Positions 51,529 to 61,504 are shown, numbered from the stretch's first letter. The stretch is DNA of 64,000 nt from Pedobacter sp. R20-19 (GCF_000708265.2 NZ_JCKI01000006.1:248001-312000), one strand, 5' to 3'. Notes: generated by a model from the letters alone, not told the origin. Translations and numbers: made by a program.

Positions 51529-54399
51529 CTACAATTCCATTAAGAATTCGGTAAGGTTTTTATCGTGAGGTACTTCTAATTTTTTACGTAAACGGTATCT
51601 TCGGATTTCAACTCCTCTCAAGCTAATATTCAAAAGTGATGACATTTCTTTGCTGCTCATATTCATTCTTAGATATGCACAAAGTTTGAGGTCATTAGGA
51701 ACTAAATCAGGATGCTGTGCCTTTAACTTTTTGAAGAAACTTTCATGTGCTTCGTTAAAACTATTTTCAAATAAATGCCAGTCCCTTTCATCATTCATTC
51801 CATCATTAATTACCTTTTGAATTTTACGGGTCTGATCTTCAGAAAGCTTTTTGCCATTCTCATCTTTTAACTTTGCAATCTCGTCACTTAGCTTTTGCAA
51901 TAACTCGTTTTTATAAACTAATGTCATGGCAGAATTGGCCAGCTCCCTATTTTTAGAAGCCAATTCTGCCTGAAGTTTTTCCGTTTGAAGCTTATTGATT
52001 TGTTTTTCATTTGCTTCAGCTTCCTTCCTTAAAATTTCATCTCGTTCAGCCTTTAAACGGGCACTTATTGCCAGACTATCCTTCTTTAGTTTTCTTTCAT
52101 AGATCTTCTTTCCAAAAATTAATATCACTGCAAAAAGCAAAGAATATACAAGCAGTGCCCAGTTATTTAAATACCATGGCCTTAAAATTGTGAATTTAAA
52201 TGTAGTAACATCTGTAACGGATGAATCATTTAGCTTGGCCCGAAGTTTAAACTTATAGCTTCCACTAGCCAGATTGGTAAAATCTTTATCCGTTGCATCG
52301 CTCCACTCTGACCAATCCTTCGAGTAACCTTCTAAAAAATACTGGTATTTAACTTTCGCCTGCCTGTAATAGGGGAGGGAAAAAGAAATTCTGATATTAT
52401 TTCTACGATATGGAATTTCCATATCATTTCCTGTTTCACTAAGTGTATAATATTTATCAGTAATGTCGTCAATACGTCTGATTAGTATTCTAGGAAGCTT
52501 GTTCCTATCATTTGATTGATTTTGTTGCGTATGATAAATAACAAAGCCATCATCTACACTAATTAAATAAATAGAATTACTGATTTTGCTGATGTTCTCA
52601 TAATATTGAACCATTCGTCCATCCAGTAGACTAAATTGGTTAGAGTCTATTTCTATTTTGCCTGGTTCGGTAAAATTGACCAATGATGTTTTACCATGAT
52701 TGATGAACCAGTATTTTTTTTCACCTGCCTTGATGATGTTATTAGAGGAAGCGAAAGAACCTAACTTCTTATTTAATACCTCGTATCTTGTAAATTTATT
52801 GCTCAGTTCATCATAGGTGTAGAAGCCATGGTCAGTTGAAAAGACAATTCTATTTTCTAAATTGAAAATATTAATGTTGTAATTTCCCGGCAATCCATTT
52901 CTTTCATCAAAATATTTTGTCGAGACAACTTTAGTATAATCTGAATTTAGCGTAAGCTTATAAAGGCCCTTGTAGGCATGTCCGACCCAAATATCACCCT
53001 TATTGTCCTGTTCAATAAATCGTGATGGCGCATCAAAACCTGAAATCTGTGTAATAAATTTCAACCCGGTGCCAGGTGTTTTTTGATAAAGAGATAGCCC
53101 TACGTAAGTGCCCTGAATTAGGTAATTTGGATTGGAGTTTAACTTTTTAATAGTCCAGCCACCACTTGTTCTGGAGATCCATTCTATCCGATCGCCTAAA
53201 ACCTTAAATGTGCCGCTATTATGGCCACAAACCAATTCATTATCAATGATGTTTAATTCCCATACCTGCCCTTGAGAGCCTTGAATCAGTTTAAAGTTTA
53301 AGTTCGATGCTGTATTTGGTGACCATTCACTATAAAACAAACCTTGATTAGTACCGAGATAGATTTTATTATTGAAAATTATGCTGGAGTAAACTGTACC
53401 AAACTGACCCGTTTTATCAAAATAAAAATATAGTGGTGAATTTAATTCAATCCTGTCAATACCATTGTCTAAACCTGCCCATAAATTTTGTTCATCATCA
53501 GCATATAAACTTAATACGGTATTATTTTGAAGTCCACTTGATTTATTAATTTTCTGTACGATGTTACCATTTTCATCAATAATGATTAAACCATTCAAAA
53601 TTGTACCATAAGCGTAATACTTGCCAAGTAATTGAACACCATTATTAAGCTGATAGGTTTTTAGGAAAGCATTGGCAGGTGTATTTAGTGGATTGAAATT
53701 TTTTCCATCATAAATAAAAAGGCCGTTTTTACTGGTTCCAATTAAAAGTCCTCCATTTTTATAGGGCAGTATAGATAGAATGCCCTGCTTACCCAACTGA
53801 TCACTTTGCGGCAGATAAACCAACTTATCGCCAACAAGTTCATGTAATCCGTTTTCTAAAATTTCTACAAAAAACCTTTTATTTACCTTATGTAGAAAAA
53901 GTAATGATTTTGATGATGAAACGACTGAAATTTTTTGATTTTGATAAATTAAGATTTTGGAGAATGACTGGAAAATTACCCTGTCTTGATCAATATAAAT
54001 TTTCCAGATTTCATCTGTAATTTTCGATCCCTTTGGTAACAGGGAGGTGAGGGAATGGTAGGTTAATTTATTATTTTTGATGGCCCAGTAGCCAAATTCT
54101 CCAAAACATCCGGTATAAATTTTTCCTTTATTATCTGTTGCTACAGATCTCACAATTTGCCCGTTAGGCATTTTATGCTTTTGCCAGTACTTTCCATCAA
54201 AAGTGAGTAAACCTTCGGCGTTGCCATAGTACATAATACCATGATTATCTTTGGCTATGCTCCAATTTTGATTACCCGCACCATAAATAGATTTAGAATA
54301 ATTTTCGATATATGGAACACCTATACTCTTAATATCAGATGCAAAAGTAGAATGGGATAACAGTAAGAATAATAATAACAGACGTAAAACGCTAAACAT
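51529..54399 (-). CDS. SusR-like membrane-spanning transcription regulator (propeller sensor, Y_Y_Y, LuxR-type HTH)
   Basis: A 956-residue one-component regulator. After a signal peptide (STFAS) come repeated propeller strands (QNWSIAKDNHGIMYYGNAEG, GKIYTGCFGEFGYW, QNLWAGLDNGIDRI), a Y_Y_Y domain (KVKYQYFLEGYSKDWSEW), one membrane helix at about 768-788 (NWALLVYSLLFAVILIFG), a coiled coil (AKLKDENGKKLSEDQ region) and a C-terminal helix-turn-helix (MSSKEMSSLLNISLRGVEIR). No kinase or receiver domain is present. Such proteins sense oligosaccharide in the periplasm and activate the adjacent locus, so it should switch on the susC operon that lies downstream on the same strand. Confidence 0.9.
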   Translation of the reverse strand: MFSVLRLLLLFLLLSHSTFASDIKSIGVPYIENYSKSIYGAGNQNWSIAKDNHGIMYYGNAEGLLTFDGKYWQKHKMPNGQIVRSVATDNKGKIYTGCFGEFGYWAIKNNKLTYHSLTSLLPKGSKITDEIWKIYIDQDRVIFQSFSKILIYQNQKISVVSSSKSLLFLHKVNKRFFVEILENGLHELVGDKLVYLPQSDQLGKQGILSILPYKNGGLLIGTSKNGLFIYDGKNFNPLNTPANAFLKTYQLNNGVQLLGKYYAYGTILNGLIIIDENGNIVQKINKSSGLQNNTVLSLYADDEQNLWAGLDNGIDRIELNSPLYFYFDKTGQFGTVYSSIIFNNKIYLGTNQGLFYSEWSPNTASNLNFKLIQGSQGQVWELNIIDNELVCGHNSGTFKVLGDRIEWISRTSGGWTIKKLNSNPNYLIQGTYVGLSLYQKTPGTGLKFITQISGFDAPSRFIEQDNKGDIWVGHAYKGLYKLTLNSDYTKVVSTKYFDERNGLPGNYNINIFNLENRIVFSTDHGFYTYDELSNKFTRYEVLNKKLGSFASSNNIIKAGEKKYWFINHGKTSLVNFTEPGKIEIDSNQFSLLDGRMVQYYENISKISNSIYLISVDDGFVIYHTQQNQSNDRNKLPRILIRRIDDITDKYYTLSETGNDMEIPYRRNNIRISFSLPYYRQAKVKYQYFLEGYSKDWSEWSDATDKDFTNLASGSYKFKLRAKLNDSSVTDVTTFKFTILRPWYLNNWALLVYSLLFAVILIFGKKIYERKLKKDSLAISARLKAERDEILRKEAEANEKQINKLQTEKLQAELASKNRELANSAMTLVYKNELLQKLSDEIAKLKDENGKKLSEDQTRKIQKVINDGMNDERDWHLFENSFNEAHESFFKKLKAQHPDLVPNDLKLCAYLRMNMSSKEMSSLLNISLRGVEIRRYRLRKKLEVPHDKNLTEFLMEL

Positions 54400-54784
54400 A
54401 TAATGGAATGTAATTAAGCCATCGCTTTACAAAGTAAATGAAAAACATTGGATGCTTGTTAGTTGATGGTTTTATTATTAAACTAATTGGTCAATAGTCC
54501 ATAGCTATCACCCCATAATGAAGATTAATAAATTAAAAATTATAATGAACTCTTCAACTTAGATATCATTTTGCAAAGTTGTTCATATTCACTATAAATT
54601 CTCTTAAATTCAGCTTAAGTGATATAACTCCGAGATGAGGACATAAATAAACAAATTGCAACTTCTAGTCCAGATCGAACAGAATGTGTCAAAAATCTGG
54701 AGAATTCAGCTTTCGATTGCCCCATACAGCCTTCTGCAATATTTAGCTAAGCTATCAGGAACTAACTATTAACTATCAACTCCA
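54400..54784. other. Gene-free region between the regulator and trhO
   Basis: 385 bases upstream of the regulator start. It is AT-rich, without a believable gene or a consensus promoter; the right end has the word repeat AACTAACTATTAACTATCAA (54759-54778). Confidence 0.5.
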
Positions 54785-55729
54785 TCATATCATTTCTACT
54801 TTCTTCGCAACAGGTTGAGGAACTTTTACATAATAACCTGTTCCATCGTATGGGCGTTTCCGTGGATTGGTGGTACAAGCTGTAGAACAACATCCCTGCA
54901 ATTCCACTCCGCAATCATCGCATTGTGTAATGTGTTCATTGCACTCTGGGTTGGCGCAATTAATCATTTTTGGAGTGGTTTTACCGCAATTATAACAAAC
55001 GGATACAATAGTAGGATTAACCTGATTAACATCTACGGCAATGCGGTTATCAAAAACGTAACATTTACCTTCAAAGTCTTTACCTCCTGCTTCCTTTCCG
55101 TATTTAATAATGCCGCCATGCAATTGGTAAACATCATTAAAACCATGATGTAAAAGCAGTGCAGAAGCTTTTTCACACTTGATGCCTCCGGTGCAGTAAG
55201 TTAAAATTTTCTTGTCTTTATATTGAGCAAGCTGATTTATCTGCTCAGGAAAATCACGGAAATTTTCAATATCTAGCGTAATGGCATTTTTAAATTTACC
55301 CAGGTTGTGCTCATAATTAGATCGTACATCTAAAATAATCACATCCTCATCATCCTTCATCGCCATGAAGTCAGTTGGTTCTAAATGTTTGCCGGTTTTT
55401 TCATTTGGATTGATAATCGAGGTATCCCTCAAACCAGAATGAACAATTTCTGACTTATAGCGACAGTGCATTTTTAAAAAGGATGGTTCTTCAACATCAT
55501 CAATTTTAAATTCCGTCTTAGCGAAACGTTCATCAGCATGTATAGCTTTCATGTAGGCATCGCAAGATTCTTGAGTGCCTGAAACCGTTCCGTTTAAACC
55601 TTCATCAGCCACAATAATGCGGCCAACTAAATTTAAAGATTTACAAAATTTTAAGTGATCGGCAGCAAATTGTTCTGCATCTGCTATGTAACTATAGCAA
55701 TAATAAAGTAGTGTCTGATATTTTTTCAT
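54785..55729 (-). CDS. trhO: tRNA uridine-34 hydroxylase TrhO (rhodanese-domain), with Cys-rich tail
   Basis: TrhO (YceA) hydroxylates uridine 34 of tRNAs on the way to 5-methoxy- and 5-oxyacetyl-uridine, using oxygen. The 314-residue protein has the N-terminal domain (NLVGRIIVADEGLNGTVSG, EPSFLKMHCRYKSEIVHSG), a rhodanese domain (VIILDVRSNYEHNLGKF) with the active Cys in TYCTGGIKCEKAS, and a C-terminal cysteine cluster (CYNCGKTTPKMINC, CNEHITQCDDCGVELQGC) that probably binds zinc. It has its own TATCTTTG promoter element and lies apart from the polysaccharide locus. Confidence 0.93.
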   Translation of the reverse strand: MKKYQTLLYYCYSYIADAEQFAADHLKFCKSLNLVGRIIVADEGLNGTVSGTQESCDAYMKAIHADERFAKTEFKIDDVEEPSFLKMHCRYKSEIVHSGLRDTSIINPNEKTGKHLEPTDFMAMKDDEDVIILDVRSNYEHNLGKFKNAITLDIENFRDFPEQINQLAQYKDKKILTYCTGGIKCEKASALLLHHGFNDVYQLHGGIIKYGKEAGGKDFEGKCYVFDNRIAVDVNQVNPTIVSVCYNCGKTTPKMINCANPECNEHITQCDDCGVELQGCCSTACTTNPRKRPYDGTGYYVKVPQPVAKKVEMI

Positions 55730-55769
55730 AACGCTGTTGATACCGTTGCAAACGGCGTTTAAAGCGGTG

Positions 55770-55777
55770 CAAAGATA
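55770..55777 (-). promoter_or_regulatory. Promoter -7 element for trhO
   Basis: Minus-strand TATCTTTG fits TAnnTTTG, with a TTG 16 bases further upstream. The leader contains the small palindrome CCGTTGCAAACGG (55743-55755). Confidence 0.55.
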
Positions 55778-55794
55778 ATAAAAAAGATGTATGC

Positions 55795-55990
55795 AAGAAG
55801 AGTTTAGGTAAAGGTTTTTAGTTTAGAGGGTTAGTGTTTAGGTATTTAAATAGGGATGACTTTGTAGCTTAGTGGTAACTTTCTAGCTGAAAAGTAATCT
55901 ATTTTCATAAATTGTATTTTTATACCTGCTATTTACAAGTAAAAGATTTAGTAATAGGCCTAACCCTTCTAGCCCCTAACCAATCTAACC
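55795..55990. repeat. GGTTAG-word inverted repeat between trhO and the DUF5686 gene
   Basis: TTTAGAGGGTTAGTGTTTAG (55821-55840) and CCTAACCCTTCTAGCCCCTA (55959-55978) plus ACCAATCTAACC are permuted complements, separated by about 120 AT-rich bases. Confidence 0.5.
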
Positions 55991-56001
55991 TTTAATCTCA
56001 A

Positions 56002-58449
56002 TTAAAACCCATAGCTGATCCTAAATCCTTGAGTCAACTTTTGTGCACCATCATAGGCAAAGCCGTAACTTGCTCTTAATACCAATCGTTGAATACCAAA
56101 GTAAAACTCTTTATAATTTCTTTTTTCTGGTGAAGATAAATACCCTCCACCTATAAATTCTTCTAATCTAGCCTTACGTAAAATTGGAACTTTATTTAAG
56201 AAAAAGCCTGCAAAATTATGTTCAAGGTGTGCTTCAAAATATTGTTGGTTGGTACTGAACTGATAAAAATCAAGGAATTGAAACTTTCTGAGGTTAGGAG
56301 GGAAGATGGTAGAAATGTTACCTTGGAAGTGTTTATAATCCAGATAATACATTTTGCTGTTATTTAAAAACTTTCCAGCACCAACCAATAGCGAAGTATA
56401 TCCCCATAAACCTAATCCGATTCTATCCTGAGAAACTTCTACTTTTACAAAGTCATAATCGATATCACTTCCCAATACGCCATTCAAACCTTTTTTATAC
56501 AATACAGTTATTTTTGGATACCTCGATTCAGTGTAAAACTTGCCATCCGGTCTGGTGATGTATTTTTGTCCGATGGTATAAGTTAAACTTGCAGTCGCAC
56601 ATACAGAAGTGTAAGTTGGAAATAATGGTGTCTCCACATTGGGGCTAAATGGATTGTTTGAGGTAAATTCCCGATCTTTATTATCAAAAAATTTAAAATC
56701 AGTGCTATTGGTGAGATAATGATTTTTGTTATAATCAAAAGCTAAGCTACCTTGTAAACCTGTAGCGAGCTCTCTAGTGGTATTAATATTAACAAAACTT
56801 TTTTCGTAGTATTTCGCAAAATTCTTTTCGTACAACAGCGAATTAATGGTGTTGCCAATTGCGGTCATGGAACCTAAATTATTCATATCAAAAATTCCAT
56901 TGCCAAAAGAGGCACTAACACTGGCTCTTTTTAATGGATTATAAAGGTAGTTACCAGTTAAACTCGCCGTTAATTTTTGATTAGCAAAACCATACCTTAC
57001 TTCAGGTCTGATACTATAAGAAGCATTATCATCAAAAACCTTTTTATAAGTAACCCCATATCTGATTACAAGACCTTCTACCGTATTGTAAAAAATAGAT
57101 CTTCTGATAGGATCAAACGAATAATATTCTTTATCATAGCGGTCGTTAACGCTATGGCCTTCCATAAAAAGTTTACCCAATCCAAACTTGTTATTCTCTC
57201 TTTCCAGAGAATCTAGATATTTTTTAGATTCTTTAAGCTTGGCAATACTATCTTTTTTAACATAGTTTAATTTTTCATCAGGCGTTAAAGGAATGGGACG
57301 ATTACTGCTCCAGTAGATAGAATCCTTTTTATTAACCATTTGGGTAACTTTCAGGATTTCGCCATTAAAAAAGCTTTTTGGAAATTTTGGATCAAGGTTA
57401 TAGTTACTATATACCCCCACAAAATACCCGGCAAATTTAAAACCTAAGATATTTCCATTAAACTGAAAGTTAACGCTGGTAGGCATGTACACATCTTTTA
57501 CCTTTGTAAATTGTTGGTTAATGTTTAAGGTATCAATAAAATTGATTCCTGCATTTTTGGTCAGGTAAAGATCAGTGTTGTAAATTCTCCAGCTTTCATC
57601 AATAATGTATATAATTCCCCTAAATACGGGGTCATTTTCTCTCCGTGGAATAACTTCTATCTTATGAACGAGTGTGCCATTCTCTTTCGAATCACCCAAA
57701 GATTTATATTTATAATAAAACATGGCATTATCAGCAATTGGAGATATGAAACCTCTAGCGCTTAATTTATTCTCTAACAGGTAATTATCATAAAAATCAA
57801 TAATTAAATCTGAAGCCTTATTAAAGCTGAAGGCACTGTTTGTACCTGCTACTTTAGAAGAAATCATCTCCTCACGTATATCATTTGGCCTTTGAAAATT
57901 GAATCTGCTTTGCGATTCTGAGAGATAAATAATGCCTTTTCTATTCGTATCCAAATCCATCACCTTTCTGATATCTCTACCCATAAATTTTTTGGGTGCA
58001 CCTTTTAGCCGTTGAACACCTTTTATGTAAACATCACATGAAAATGCTTTCACTTCCTCCAGGTGTTCTTTTCTTTTTTTAATGGCTTGTCTGATGATTT
58101 CATAGGCAGGGTCTTCCGCATTTGCCTTGATGTTTACGTTATCAAGCGTATAACTTTCAGCAGAAAGCTTAACATCTAAAACAATATCTGCAGTGGAGTT
58201 TATAATATGATCCTGTTGCTTGTAGCCTACTGCCCTGAAACTAAGTGTAAACTGACCGCTATTCAGCTTAATAGCATACTTTCCATCCACATTGGCTGAA
58301 GTGCCTGTGGTGGTATTTTTAATATAAACAGATGCAAATGGTACTGGTTGCCCGCCTGTATCTCTAATGGTTCCTGAAATAATATGTTGTTGTGCAATTG
58401 CAAAATTAGCCAAACTACAAAATAGGAGGAGCGCGCAAAATTTTATCAT
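56002..58449 (-). CDS. DUF5686 outer-membrane protein with carboxypeptidase-regulatory-like domain
   Basis: An 815-residue exported protein (signal peptide 1-19, FAIAQ). Residues about 22-105 form a carboxypeptidase-regulatory-like beta-sandwich (ISGTIRDTGGQPVPFASVYI, VDGKYAIKL), followed by the DUF5686 region (YEIIRQAIKKRKEHLEEVKA, FSCDVYIKGVQRLKGAP) and a C-terminal beta-barrel that ends in Phe (QKLTQGFRISYGF), the usual outer-membrane signal. The family is widespread in Bacteroidota and looks like a TonB-receptor relative without a plug; its function is unknown. It is monocistronic. Confidence 0.88.
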   Translation of the reverse strand: MIKFCALLLFCSLANFAIAQQHIISGTIRDTGGQPVPFASVYIKNTTTGTSANVDGKYAIKLNSGQFTLSFRAVGYKQQDHIINSTADIVLDVKLSAESYTLDNVNIKANAEDPAYEIIRQAIKKRKEHLEEVKAFSCDVYIKGVQRLKGAPKKFMGRDIRKVMDLDTNRKGIIYLSESQSRFNFQRPNDIREEMISSKVAGTNSAFSFNKASDLIIDFYDNYLLENKLSARGFISPIADNAMFYYKYKSLGDSKENGTLVHKIEVIPRRENDPVFRGIIYIIDESWRIYNTDLYLTKNAGINFIDTLNINQQFTKVKDVYMPTSVNFQFNGNILGFKFAGYFVGVYSNYNLDPKFPKSFFNGEILKVTQMVNKKDSIYWSSNRPIPLTPDEKLNYVKKDSIAKLKESKKYLDSLERENNKFGLGKLFMEGHSVNDRYDKEYYSFDPIRRSIFYNTVEGLVIRYGVTYKKVFDDNASYSIRPEVRYGFANQKLTASLTGNYLYNPLKRASVSASFGNGIFDMNNLGSMTAIGNTINSLLYEKNFAKYYEKSFVNINTTRELATGLQGSLAFDYNKNHYLTNSTDFKFFDNKDREFTSNNPFSPNVETPLFPTYTSVCATASLTYTIGQKYITRPDGKFYTESRYPKITVLYKKGLNGVLGSDIDYDFVKVEVSQDRIGLGLWGYTSLLVGAGKFLNNSKMYYLDYKHFQGNISTIFPPNLRKFQFLDFYQFSTNQQYFEAHLEHNFAGFFLNKVPILRKARLEEFIGGGYLSSPEKRNYKEFYFGIQRLVLRASYGFAYDGAQKLTQGFRISYGF

Positions 58450-58662
58450 GGTAGTGATTAGTAAGCTATAAATATCGAATAAGTTTTAAGACTATACAGA
58501 TTTTCAATGTTAAAGTTTGTTAAGTTGAAAAAAAATTAGCTTACAAGCCTTCTTTTTTAATTTTTGCAAGATAATATATGGCATCAACAGGTTAAGCTTG
58601 GTTCTCATTTTATTAAAATGGTATTTCAGATTGGAATTTAAAGAGGAGCATAGTTTTTTTTA

Positions 58663-58670
58663 TAACTTTG
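58663..58670 (+). promoter_or_regulatory. Promoter -7 element for kbl
   Basis: TAACTTTG fits TAnnTTTG, 27 bases before the kbl ATG. Confidence 0.55.
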
Positions 58671-58697
58671 ATGCCGTAATCAACCATAAAAAAAGCC

Positions 58698-59885
58698 ATG
58701 TACAAAACCTTACAACCTGTTCTTCAAAAAGAACTTGAAGAAATTGAAAACGCTGGATTATTTAAACGGGAACGCATAATTATTACGCCTCAGGGTGCAG
58801 ATATTAAAGTGAGTGGCGGTGCGGATGTCATTAACTTTTGTGCAAATAATTATTTAGGCCTTTCCTCTCATCCTAAAGTGATTGAGGCAGCTAAAAAAGC
58901 AATTGATGATCATGGTTATGGTATGTCATCAGTAAGGTTTATTTGTGGTACCCAGGATGTGCATAAAGAACTTGAAGCTAAAATATCTAAATTTTTAGGC
59001 ACTGAAGATACTATTTTGTATGCAGCAGCATTTGACGCAAATGGAGGTGTATTTGAACCCTTATTTAATGCCGAAGATGCCATTATATCAGATGAGCTGA
59101 ATCATGCATCAATTATTGATGGTGTTCGTTTATGTAAAGCACAGCGCTTCCGTTATAAAAATGCAGATATGGAAGATTTAGAAAAACAGCTGATTGCTGC
59201 TAAAGATTGTCGCCATAGAATTATTGTTACCGATGGTGCATTTTCGATGGATGGATCTGTTGCGCCATTAGACAAAATCGCAGATTTAGCTGATAAATAC
59301 GAAGCATTAATCATGATTGACGAATCGCATTGCTCTGGTTTTATTGGTAAAACCGGACGTGGTACACATGAGCATTTTAATGTGATGGATCGCATTGATA
59401 TTATTACTGGCACCTTAGGTAAGGCTTTGGGCGGTGCTTCAGGAGGATTTACTTCTGGTAAAAAAGAAATTATTGATATGTTGCGTCAAAGATCACGTCC
59501 TTATTTGTTCTCTAACACACTTGCGCCTGCAATTGCCGGAGCATCTATAGCTGTTTTAGACATGTTAAGTGAAACGACTTCGCTTAGAGATAAACTGGAA
59601 AGTAATACCAAATATTTCCGTGAAAAAATGACCGAGGCTGGTTTTGATATCAAGCCTGGTTTTCATCCTATTGTACCAGTGATGTTATATGATGCAAAGG
59701 TTGCGCAAAATTTTGCTGCCAAAATGCTGGAAGAGGGAATTTATGTGATCGGATTTTTCTATCCGGTTGTTCCGCAAGGCAAGGCCCGCATCCGTGTTCA
59801 GCTTTCGGCAGCTCATGAGCAACATCACCTGGATAAAGCTATTGCTGCATTTACAAAGGTTGGAAAAGATTTAGGTGTCATTTAA
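58698..59885 (+). CDS. kbl: Glycine C-acetyltransferase (2-amino-3-ketobutyrate CoA ligase)
   Basis: Kbl converts 2-amino-3-ketobutyrate and CoA to glycine and acetyl-CoA, the second step of threonine breakdown. The 395-residue PLP enzyme of the alpha-oxoamine synthase family has [40 protein letters not shown], the His-bearing [34 protein letters not shown], and the PLP lysine in [23 protein letters not shown] is characteristic of Kbl, as opposed to serine palmitoyltransferase or BioF. Tdh, its partner, is 20 kb to the left; both are plus-strand and single. Confidence 0.94.
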   Translation: MYKTLQPVLQKELEEIENAGLFKRERIIITPQGADIKVSGGADVINFCANNYLGLSSHPKVIEAAKKAIDDHGYGMSSVRFICGTQDVHKELEAKISKFLGTEDTILYAAAFDANGGVFEPLFNAEDAIISDELNHASIIDGVRLCKAQRFRYKNADMEDLEKQLIAAKDCRHRIIVTDGAFSMDGSVAPLDKIADLADKYEALIMIDESHCSGFIGKTGRGTHEHFNVMDRIDIITGTLGKALGGASGGFTSGKKEIIDMLRQRSRPYLFSNTLAPAIAGASIAVLDMLSETTSLRDKLESNTKYFREKMTEAGFDIKPGFHPIVPVMLYDAKVAQNFAAKMLEEGIYVIGFFYPVVPQGKARIRVQLSAAHEQHHLDKAIAAFTKVGKDLGVI

Positions 59886-59897
59886 ATTTAACCTAAT

Positions 59898-59952
59898 GGT
59901 TGGTGTCTCACCAACCAGTGTATATATTTAGAAAGCCACATCATGTGGCTTT
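59898..59952 (+). terminator. Tandem hairpin terminator after kbl
   Basis: Two perfect hairpins: GGTTGGTG (59898-59905) / CACCAACC (59909-59916), and AAAGCCACAT (59932-59941) / ATGTGGCTTT (59943-59952), the latter with a short T-rich tail. Confidence 0.75.
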
Positions 59953-60040
59953 TGTTGTTTTGAGTTCATTTTCTTTTGTGCTGATATTGTAAACAGATTT
60001 TTTGAACTCTGTATGTTTAAATTGTTAAGATATTTTGATG

Positions 60041-60048
60041 TATATTTG
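60041..60048 (+). promoter_or_regulatory. pheS promoter -7 element abutting the start codon
   Basis: TATATTTG with a TTG 16 bases upstream (60022-60024); only 5 bases separate it from the ATG at 60054, so the transcript would start at or within the start codon. Confidence 0.55.
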
Positions 60049-60053
60049 AACCC

Positions 60054-61094
60054 ATGTTGCAGGATAAAATTACACAATACAGCCAGGAAATTAATGCTTT
60101 TGTAACAGACAAAGCAGATGAATTAGAGCAGTTTCGTATAAAATACTTAGGAAGTAAAGGCGTTATAAAAGAAATTTTCGATGCATTTAAATCTGTTTCT
60201 ATTGAAGAAAAGAAATCATTAGGTAAGGTTCTGAATGAATTTAAGCAACTTGCCGAATCAAAATTTAACACATTAAAGGAAATTACTGAAAGCAGTGAAT
60301 CGCAGGCAACTGTGAATGAACTGGATTTAACACTTCCAGGAGAAGGTTTTGAAATTGGTTCTCGCCATCCTTTAGCGCTCGTTAGACGAGAAATTGTAGA
60401 GATTTTTGCTAAGCTAGGTTTTACTGTTGCCGAAGGACCAGAAATTGAGGATGACTGGCATAACTTCTCTGCATTAAACTTTCCTGAAGAGCATCCTGCA
60501 AGAGACATGCAAGATACTTTCTTCATTAAAAAAGGTGGTGAAAAGGGAGATATTGCTTTGCGTACGCATACCTCATCCGTACAGGTACGCATGATGGAGC
60601 AGGGGCAACCACCTTTCAGGGCTATTATGCCGGGCAGGGTATACCGCAACGAAGCTATTTCAGCAAGGGCACATTGCTTCTTTCATCAGATAGAAGGTTT
60701 GTATGCTGATGAAAATGTATCGTTTGCAGATTTAAAGCAAACCTTATTTTACTTTGTACAGGAATTGTATGGCGAAGGTACGAAAGTGCGTTTCCGTCCA
60801 TCTTATTTCCCTTTTACAGAACCATCTGCCGAAATGGATATTTCATGTACCATTTGTAAAGGTGCAGGCTGCCAGTTGTGTAAATACAGTGGTTGGGTAG
60901 AAATTTTAGGCTGCGGAATGGTAGATCCTAATGTTTTAGAAAACTGTGGCATAGATTCAAAAAAATACAGTGGTTTTGCTTTTGGAATGGGCATAGAGCG
61001 CATAGCCAATTTAAAATATGAGATTAAGGATTTACGTCTGTTTTCAGAAAATGACGCCCGTTTCTTAAGACAGTTTAAATCAGCCTTAATTTAA
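60054..61094 (+). CDS. pheS: Phenylalanine-tRNA ligase, alpha subunit
   Basis: PheS is the catalytic subunit of the alpha2-beta2 Phe-tRNA synthetase. The 346-residue protein has the N-terminal coiled coil (ADELEQFRIKYLGSKGVIKE), motif 1 region SRHPLALVRREIVEIFAKLGF, EGPEIEDDWHNF, LRTHTSSVQVRMM, motif 2 in GRVYRNEAISARAHCFFHQI, and motif 3 in GFAFGMGIERIANLKY. A Cys group (CTICKGAGCQLC) is present, as in many PheS proteins. LGSKG falls at residue 32, as in E. coli PheS, which supports this start. It shares one base with the next gene. PheT is not in the window. Confidence 0.97.
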   Translation: MLQDKITQYSQEINAFVTDKADELEQFRIKYLGSKGVIKEIFDAFKSVSIEEKKSLGKVLNEFKQLAESKFNTLKEITESSESQATVNELDLTLPGEGFEIGSRHPLALVRREIVEIFAKLGFTVAEGPEIEDDWHNFSALNFPEEHPARDMQDTFFIKKGGEKGDIALRTHTSSVQVRMMEQGQPPFRAIMPGRVYRNEAISARAHCFFHQIEGLYADENVSFADLKQTLFYFVQELYGEGTKVRFRPSYFPFTEPSAEMDISCTICKGAGCQLCKYSGWVEILGCGMVDPNVLENCGIDSKKYSGFAFGMGIERIANLKYEIKDLRLFSENDARFLRQFKSALI

Positions 61095-61504
61095 TGCCGC
61101 GTCACATATATAGCTTACTTATTGTTTTAGTTTTATTCTGCAGCTGCGGTAAAGAGGAAAACTATGTGCCCGAAGTAGTTGTTAATTACAATGTAACCCT
61201 TACGCAATTTAGTTTGCAAGCTAAAAATAATGTATTGTTGGTATCTAACCAAGGTGTTGCCGGATTAATCATTGTTAAAACACCTTTAGGTAGTTTTGTA
61301 GCCTTTGATCGTTGCAGCACAGTTAACCCTGAAAAAAAATGTGCCATTGTTCCTGATGATAGTGGTTTAACGGCTACTGATCCATGTTCTGGTGCAAAGT
61401 TTTCTTTGCTTGACGGAACGCCACAGAAAGCACCGGCAGAGAAAACACTAAAAATTTATAACATTTCCCTGCAGGGGAATGTCTTATTAAATGTAACTAA
61501 TTAA
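61094..61504 (+). CDS. Small lipoprotein with a degenerate Rieske-like fold
   Basis: A 136-residue lipoprotein (lipobox FCSC; mature start CGKEENYV). The middle part VNYNVTLTQFSLQAKNNVLL, GVAGLIIVKTPLGSFVAFDR and CSTVNPEKKCAIVPDDSG...DPCSGAKFSLLDGTPQKAPA follows the strand order of a Rieske domain, yet the CxH...CxxH iron-sulfur ligands are missing: cysteines remain but both histidines are gone. It therefore probably cannot hold a 2Fe-2S cluster. The start overlaps the pheS stop (TAATG) and its stop adjoins the TetR start, so the three genes form one operon. Confidence 0.65.
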   Translation: MPRHIYSLLIVLVLFCSCGKEENYVPEVVVNYNVTLTQFSLQAKNNVLLVSNQGVAGLIIVKTPLGSFVAFDRCSTVNPEKKCAIVPDDSGLTATDPCSGAKFSLLDGTPQKAPAEKTLKIYNISLQGNVLLNVTN

